In this document: piece by piece, positions 13,084 through 16,214 of the stretch
Layout: each line of letters begins with the position of its first letter
How positions within the stretch are numbered: the stretch's first letter is position 1
NCBI GenBank assembly: GCA_017538845.1
Contig: JAFYIC010000019.1
Coordinates: 1 to 16,214, forward strand
DNA from: Bacillota bacterium
GTDB lineage: Bacteria; Bacillota; Clostridia; Peptostreptococcales; Anaerovoracaceae
Reading direction: 5' to 3'
DNA length: 16,214 nucleotides
The notes under the pieces: generated by a model
Seen by the model: the letters and a program-made list of their open reading frames with translations, nothing else
Databases searched by the model: none
What the model was told of the DNA's origin: nothing
Made by a program: the position numbers and the translations under genes

Positions 13084-14466
13084 ATGGGTGACAACGGAAG
13101 AAACGAGACATTTGAATATACGGAAGCGCCGGACGGGGTCTGCATAACCAGGTATCTGGGAGATGCGGAAACGCTGACCATCCCTGACGCCATTGACGGC
13201 AAACCGGTCAGGGAGCTGGGTGAGTATGCCTTTTACGACGAGTCCGTAAAACTGCGCAAAGCAGTGGTACCGGGAAGCGTGAGGAAAGTAGGTCCTTACG
13301 CTTTTGCCATGTGTTCATATCTGGAAGAGATAGTTCTGGAAGAAGGCGTGGAAGAACTGTGTGAAGCTTTCGCCCAGTCCACCGCGGTGGAAAAGATCCG
13401 CATCCCTGCGTCCGTAAAAGAGATAGCTACTCCGGAAGAGATCGAATTCAGTATAATCGTGGATGAGGCCAGTCCCTATTTCACCGGTGACGGGTTCGGA
13501 CTGTACAGGAAAGAGGAGGACGGACTGAGGCTACTTTGCGTCGATCCGGAGATCGAAAAAGAGACCTATGAAGTGGCAAACGGGACGACCGCGATCGAAA
13601 AGTACGCCCTCCACGGCAACGGGCGTCTTACTTCGGTCATCCTTCCCGCGACCCTGAAAGAGATACCCGAAAGCACCCTTTCCGGATCAAAACGCACCGG
13701 CGGCGCAGGGGAAGGAATAGAGGAAATCAACGTAAACGGATGGCAGCAGAACGCACCGTTCTTTACCTGGGACGGATGTCTCTACAAAAGACGGGGAGAG
13801 ATAACAGACGGCATTGAACTTATATATGCATTCAGGAAAAGAAGGATGCTGACGCTTCCCAGAGACGTGGCGGCCATAGACGAATTCGCTCTGACCAACT
13901 GCGGAGCGGAGATACTGACTGTAACGTCGGAGCAGATCGATATACACAGAAACGCGTTCAGAGGATGCCCTCTCAGAGAGATAGTTCTGGCGTCACAGTC
14001 CCGCATAGATGAGGGCGAACCGCTGAGAATAATGTTCCCGACCAGCGTGGCTCATCTCAGGGAAGATCTTATGGAAGGCTTTGGTGCCGGGGAAGAGTTC
14101 TACGATTTCACCGTATATGACAGGACCCTTGCGGAAGCATACCTGAGCAGAGAGCGGATAGACATGATACTGAACCGGCTGGAGTATCCCGACTGCATGG
14201 CAGACGGCATGAGGGAGAAACTGCTGTCGAGAATAAAGGGCGAATGGGAGAAGTGCCTGGATATAATAGTGAAGGAAGACGACAGGGACGCAGTCGCAGC
14301 CATATGCGAACAGGATCTTCTCAAGGCAGAAGAGCTGGACGAATGGATCCGCTATCTGTCCGAGTTCGGCGAAGGTTTCGGCACCTCCGCTAAAGATAAA
14401 ATGGTATCCTTTATCGGCTACAAGAACGAAAAGTTCGGGGAGACCAGACACGATTATTCGTTGTAA
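13084..14466 (+). CDS. LRR_5 (BspA-like) leucine-rich repeat protein, predicted cytoplasmic
   Basis: The 460-residue protein has three irregular LRR_5-type blocks. They are around residues 58-120 (VVPGSVRKVGPYAFAMCSYL and on), 162-200 (GTTAIEKYALHGNGRLTSVI and on) and 256-305 (MLTLPRDVAAIDEFALTNCG and on). The last 110 residues are charged and helical, ending in FIGYKNEKFGE. BspA-type repeats are mostly known from secreted or surface proteins, but this one starts MGDNGRNETFEYTEAP with no signal peptide or membrane helix, so it should be cytoplasmic. The ATG is chosen for the AGGA seven bases upstream. The gene follows the MoxR gene after 82 bases without a clear terminator and ends at an intrinsic terminator, so the three genes are probably one unit. 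An adaptor or target role is inference. Confidence 0.85.
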   Translation: MGDNGRNETFEYTEAPDGVCITRYLGDAETLTIPDAIDGKPVRELGEYAFYDESVKLRKAVVPGSVRKVGPYAFAMCSYLEEIVLEEGVEELCEAFAQSTAVEKIRIPASVKEIATPEEIEFSIIVDEASPYFTGDGFGLYRKEEDGLRLLCVDPEIEKETYEVANGTTAIEKYALHGNGRLTSVILPATLKEIPESTLSGSKRTGGAGEGIEEINVNGWQQNAPFFTWDGCLYKRRGEITDGIELIYAFRKRRMLTLPRDVAAIDEFALTNCGAEILTVTSEQIDIHRNAFRGCPLREIVLASQSRIDEGEPLRIMFPTSVAHLREDLMEGFGAGEEFYDFTVYDRTLAEAYLSRERIDMILNRLEYPDCMADGMREKLLSRIKGEWEKCLDIIVKEDDRDAVAAICEQDLLKAEELDEWIRYLSEFGEGFGTSAKDKMVSFIGYKNEKFGETRHDYSL

Positions 14467-14472
14467 AATACA

Positions 14473-14505
14473 GCCCGCAGACTCGTCGGAAGGGGCGGGC
14501 TTTTT
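14473..14505 (+). terminator. Intrinsic terminator after the VWA-MoxR-LRR unit
   Basis: GCCCGC pairs with GCGGGC across a 16-base loop, followed directly by TTTTT. It lies 6 bases after the LRR stop and just upstream of the CIRCE operator. Confidence 0.85.
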
Positions 14506-14518
14506 ATTTTGAAAAAAA

Positions 14519-14545
14519 TTAGCACTCACCTCTTGACAGTGCTAA
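14519..14545. promoter_or_regulatory. CIRCE operator (HrcA-binding)
   Basis: TTAGCACTC-N9-CAGTGCTAA matches the CIRCE consensus TTAGCACTC-N9-GAGTGCTAA at 17 of 18 positions. HrcA binds this element and represses heat-shock genes in Gram-positive bacteria. Here it overlaps the -35 box of the hsp20 promoter, which suits repression. Confidence 0.9.
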
Positions 14546-14561
14546 CAAAAAGAGTTATATT
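14533..14561 (+). promoter_or_regulatory. Promoter of the hsp20 gene, overlapping CIRCE
   Basis: A perfect TTGACA (14533-14538), a 17-base spacer and TATATT (14556-14561) are seen. The -35 lies in the spacer and right arm of CIRCE. The transcript should start near 14567 and has a leader of about 120 bases. That leader opens with a GTGCC/GGCAC hairpin (14568-14585), possibly a stability element. Confidence 0.85.
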
Positions 14562-14690
14562 AAAGCTGTGCCAAGGAAAAGGCACTTAAAAGAACAACAA
14601 AACAGAGTTGAGAATAAACTATAACAACCGAAGCTCGCGTAAAGAAAAGCAAGCTGCAACAACAAACCTATGACAAAGGAGGAAATAAAA

Positions 14691-15125
14691 ATGTTATTAC
14701 CAAGCCTTATGAACGGAAACTTTTTCGACGACTGGATGCCAGACTTCCCAAGCGGGAAAGACTTTTTCAGAGGAAACGCAGCTAACGGCATGATGAAGAC
14801 AGACGTCAAGGAAACAGAGAAAACTTTTGAACTTGAAATGGATCTTCCGGGATTCAAGAAGGAAGATGTAACAGCTAAGCTGGACAACGGATATCTGACC
14901 ATCAGCGCAACAAGAAACATCGACAATGATGAGAAAGACGAAGACGGCAAGTATATCCGCAGAGAAAGATACACGGGAAGCTGCTCAAGAAGCTTCTATG
15001 TAGGCGAGAATGTAACGGAAGAAGACATTCAGGCCAAGTTCGACAACGGAACACTGAAGCTGTCAGTTCCGAAGGACGTTCCGAAGAAAGTCGAGGAACA
15101 GAAATTCATCTCAATAGAAGGTTAA
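14691..15125 (+). CDS. Hsp20 / alpha-crystallin small heat-shock protein
   Basis: The 144-residue protein is a small ATP-independent chaperone that holds unfolding proteins in large oligomers. The N-terminal arm (to about residue 36) is rich in Phe, Met and Asn. The alpha-crystallin domain follows, from VKETEKTFELEMDLPGFKKE to FDNGTLKLSVPK, and the C-terminal tail carries the I-x-I oligomerisation motif (FISIEG). I chose ATG 14691 because AAAGGAGG (14675-14682) lies 8 bases upstream. An earlier in-frame ATG at 14670 would place that ribosome site inside the coding region and has no site of its own. The gene has a single promoter under CIRCE control and its own terminator, so it is a monocistronic heat-shock gene. 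Confidence 0.96.
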   Translation: MLLPSLMNGNFFDDWMPDFPSGKDFFRGNAANGMMKTDVKETEKTFELEMDLPGFKKEDVTAKLDNGYLTISATRNIDNDEKDEDGKYIRRERYTGSCSRSFYVGENVTEEDIQAKFDNGTLKLSVPKDVPKKVEEQKFISIEG

Positions 15126-15160
15126 ACAACTTTACTCACATAATTTACCTCATGACACTA

Positions 15161-15190
15161 AAAGGCAGGCCTGTTAACAGGTCTGCTTTT
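15161..15190 (+). terminator. Intrinsic terminator after hsp20
   Basis: AAAGGCAGGCCTG pairs with CAGGTCTGCTTTT around a TTAA loop (one wobble, one mismatch) and ends in a T-run. The -35 region of the next gene's promoter may overlap its 3' end. Confidence 0.8.
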
Positions 15191-15215
15191 ACTATTCCCG
15201 GATTTGTAATATAAT
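15187..15215 (+). promoter_or_regulatory. Putative promoter of the secreted transglutaminase-like gene
   Basis: TTTTAC, 17 bases and a perfect TATAAT lie about 45 bases before the start codon. The -35 match is moderate. Confidence 0.5.
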
Positions 15216-15259
15216 GTAAACGTAGCAAAAGCATTTCTTTTTTCGCGGGGGATGAAACA

Positions 15260-16214
15260 ATGAAAAGAAAACGTGTGATAGCGGTACTGCTTTCGCTGAT
15301 GATAGCAGTGTTCATGGGACCGACATCGGTCTGGGCGGCGGATGACGAAACCGTCTCCGAAATCAAAGTAACGGAAAATGAAAAAATCACTCTCGATACG
15401 CCGGACAACGACGAACTGTACGAACAGTATCTGGAAAAGGTTTTCTATGGGGACAAGGGCGGACAATCGCTGAGAAAAGGCAGACCGGCCTATGATAGCC
15501 TTTCAGAGGTTGAAAAGGGCGTGTATGATTCGCTGAAAGCTGGCGCGAAGAATATTGCGGACGGCTACGGTGACAGCGCGGAGATCCAGGTTCCGCTGAC
15601 AGCCTTCGGAATCCAAAGCAGCAACGAATATACAGCAGAGGATCTGGGACTTGAGTACATATATGATTTTGATAATAGCGCGGCAAATCCCGGCCTTCAA
15701 AATGCGATCAAAAGCAAACTTTTCAGCTTTGACATGTCAAAAGTAATATACGCTTTGTATGCCGATTGCCCCTATGAGTTTTACTGGCAGCGGGGGAGTT
15801 TCAGCCATGGTCCCAGCTATTCGATAGGTATAGGGAAAAAGAATGACGGCACAGTCTATTTGTCAATAACAAAGGGCTATTACAAAGTCAGCATGACTGT
15901 CGATCCCAAGTTCCGGGCAGACGGCGGTAACCAGTATTCCGTAGATACGGCAAAAACAGGAGCGGCGCTGACTGCTGTTTCCAACGCGCAGACGATCGTT
16001 CAGAATGCCGGATCAATGACGGACTACAACAAACTGGTATACTACAAGGATCAGATCTGCAGCCGTGTGGAATATGACTATGATGCGGCGTCAAGCGGCA
16101 GCAGCTCAGACGGCGGCCCCTGGGCGATGATCTACGTATTTGATAACGATACCAATACGAAAGTCGTATGCGAAGGATATATGGAAGCATTCCAGTATCT
16201 CTGCGACAATACCA
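15260..16214 (+). CDS. Secreted transglutaminase-like domain protein, 3' end outside the window
   Basis: An open frame runs without a stop from ATG 15260 to the window edge, so 318 residues are visible and the gene is cut. It starts with a clear signal peptide (MKRKR, hydrophobic core, TSVWA followed by ADD, cleavage near residue 26). The region around residues 80-260 has no motif I recognise (KGVYDSLKAGAKNIADG and on). From about residue 265 a transglutaminase-like core begins (NKLVYYKDQICSRVEYDYDA), and VVCEGYMEAFQYLCD holds the probable nucleophile C304. The His and Asp of the triad should lie past the window. In Clostridia such proteins are cell-surface enzymes or structural proteins, often with more repeat domains after the core. 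A GGGGG stretch upstream serves as a moderate ribosome site. Confidence 0.82.
   Translation, partial: MKRKRVIAVLLSLMIAVFMGPTSVWAADDETVSEIKVTENEKITLDTPDNDELYEQYLEKVFYGDKGGQSLRKGRPAYDSLSEVEKGVYDSLKAGAKNIADGYGDSAEIQVPLTAFGIQSSNEYTAEDLGLEYIYDFDNSAANPGLQNAIKSKLFSFDMSKVIYALYADCPYEFYWQRGSFSHGPSYSIGIGKKNDGTVYLSITKGYYKVSMTVDPKFRADGGNQYSVDTAKTGAALTAVSNAQTIVQNAGSMTDYNKLVYYKDQICSRVEYDYDAASSGSSSDGGPWAMIYVFDNDTNTKVVCEGYMEAFQYLCDNT

Overview
The window reads as chromosomal DNA of an anaerobic, low-to-mid GC member of the Bacillota, probably class Clostridia. The support is strong AGGAGG-type ribosome sites, two T-box leaders, a CIRCE heat-shock operator, sigma-A-like promoters, a four-subunit ferredoxin-dependent 2-oxoacid oxidoreductase, a flavodoxin-like protein and a large secreted transglutaminase-like protein. 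No transposase, integrase, CRISPR array, tRNA or rRNA is visible, and codon use looks even, so I see no sign of a mobile island.

Layout. On the minus strand, 5-1261 carries a nitroreductase followed by a short formate/nitrite-transporter-family protein. On the plus strand, 1486-2448 carries a small unrecognised (possibly decayed) ORF and a Cys-rich DUF1847 protein, closed by a terminator. A sigma-A-type promoter at 2532 then starts a T-box leader (about 2567-2840) that precedes four genes (2929-5964) for the gamma, delta, alpha and beta subunits of a 2-oxoacid:ferredoxin oxidoreductase. A 37-residue membrane or lipoprotein-like miniprotein (6080-6193) follows.

On the minus strand, a TrpB2-type tryptophan synthase beta chain (6359-7738) lies behind a second T-box leader (about 7798-8076). 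Its promoter is back-to-back with that of a flavodoxin-like gene (8245-8694). A minus-strand lipoprotein and a CsoR-family repressor with an alternating-histidine tail follow. Divergent from CsoR is a three-gene plus-strand cluster: a VWA/metallopeptidase-like protein, a MoxR-type AAA+ ATPase and an LRR_5-type protein without a signal peptide. The window ends with a CIRCE-controlled Hsp20 gene and the 5' part of a secreted transglutaminase-like protein.

The main result is the pair of T-boxes. In each, the specifier codon and the base of the UGGN bulge that contacts the tRNA discriminator agree: TGG with UGGC for tRNA-Trp (G73), and ATC with UGGU for tRNA-Ile (A73). This ties TrpB2 to tryptophan supply. 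Less expectedly, it ties the ferredoxin oxidoreductase to isoleucine supply, which suggests the enzyme works in the reductive, 2-oxoacid-forming direction. The second item of interest is the VWA-MoxR-LRR trio, a possible chaperone-like ATPase system with a cytoplasmic LRR partner.
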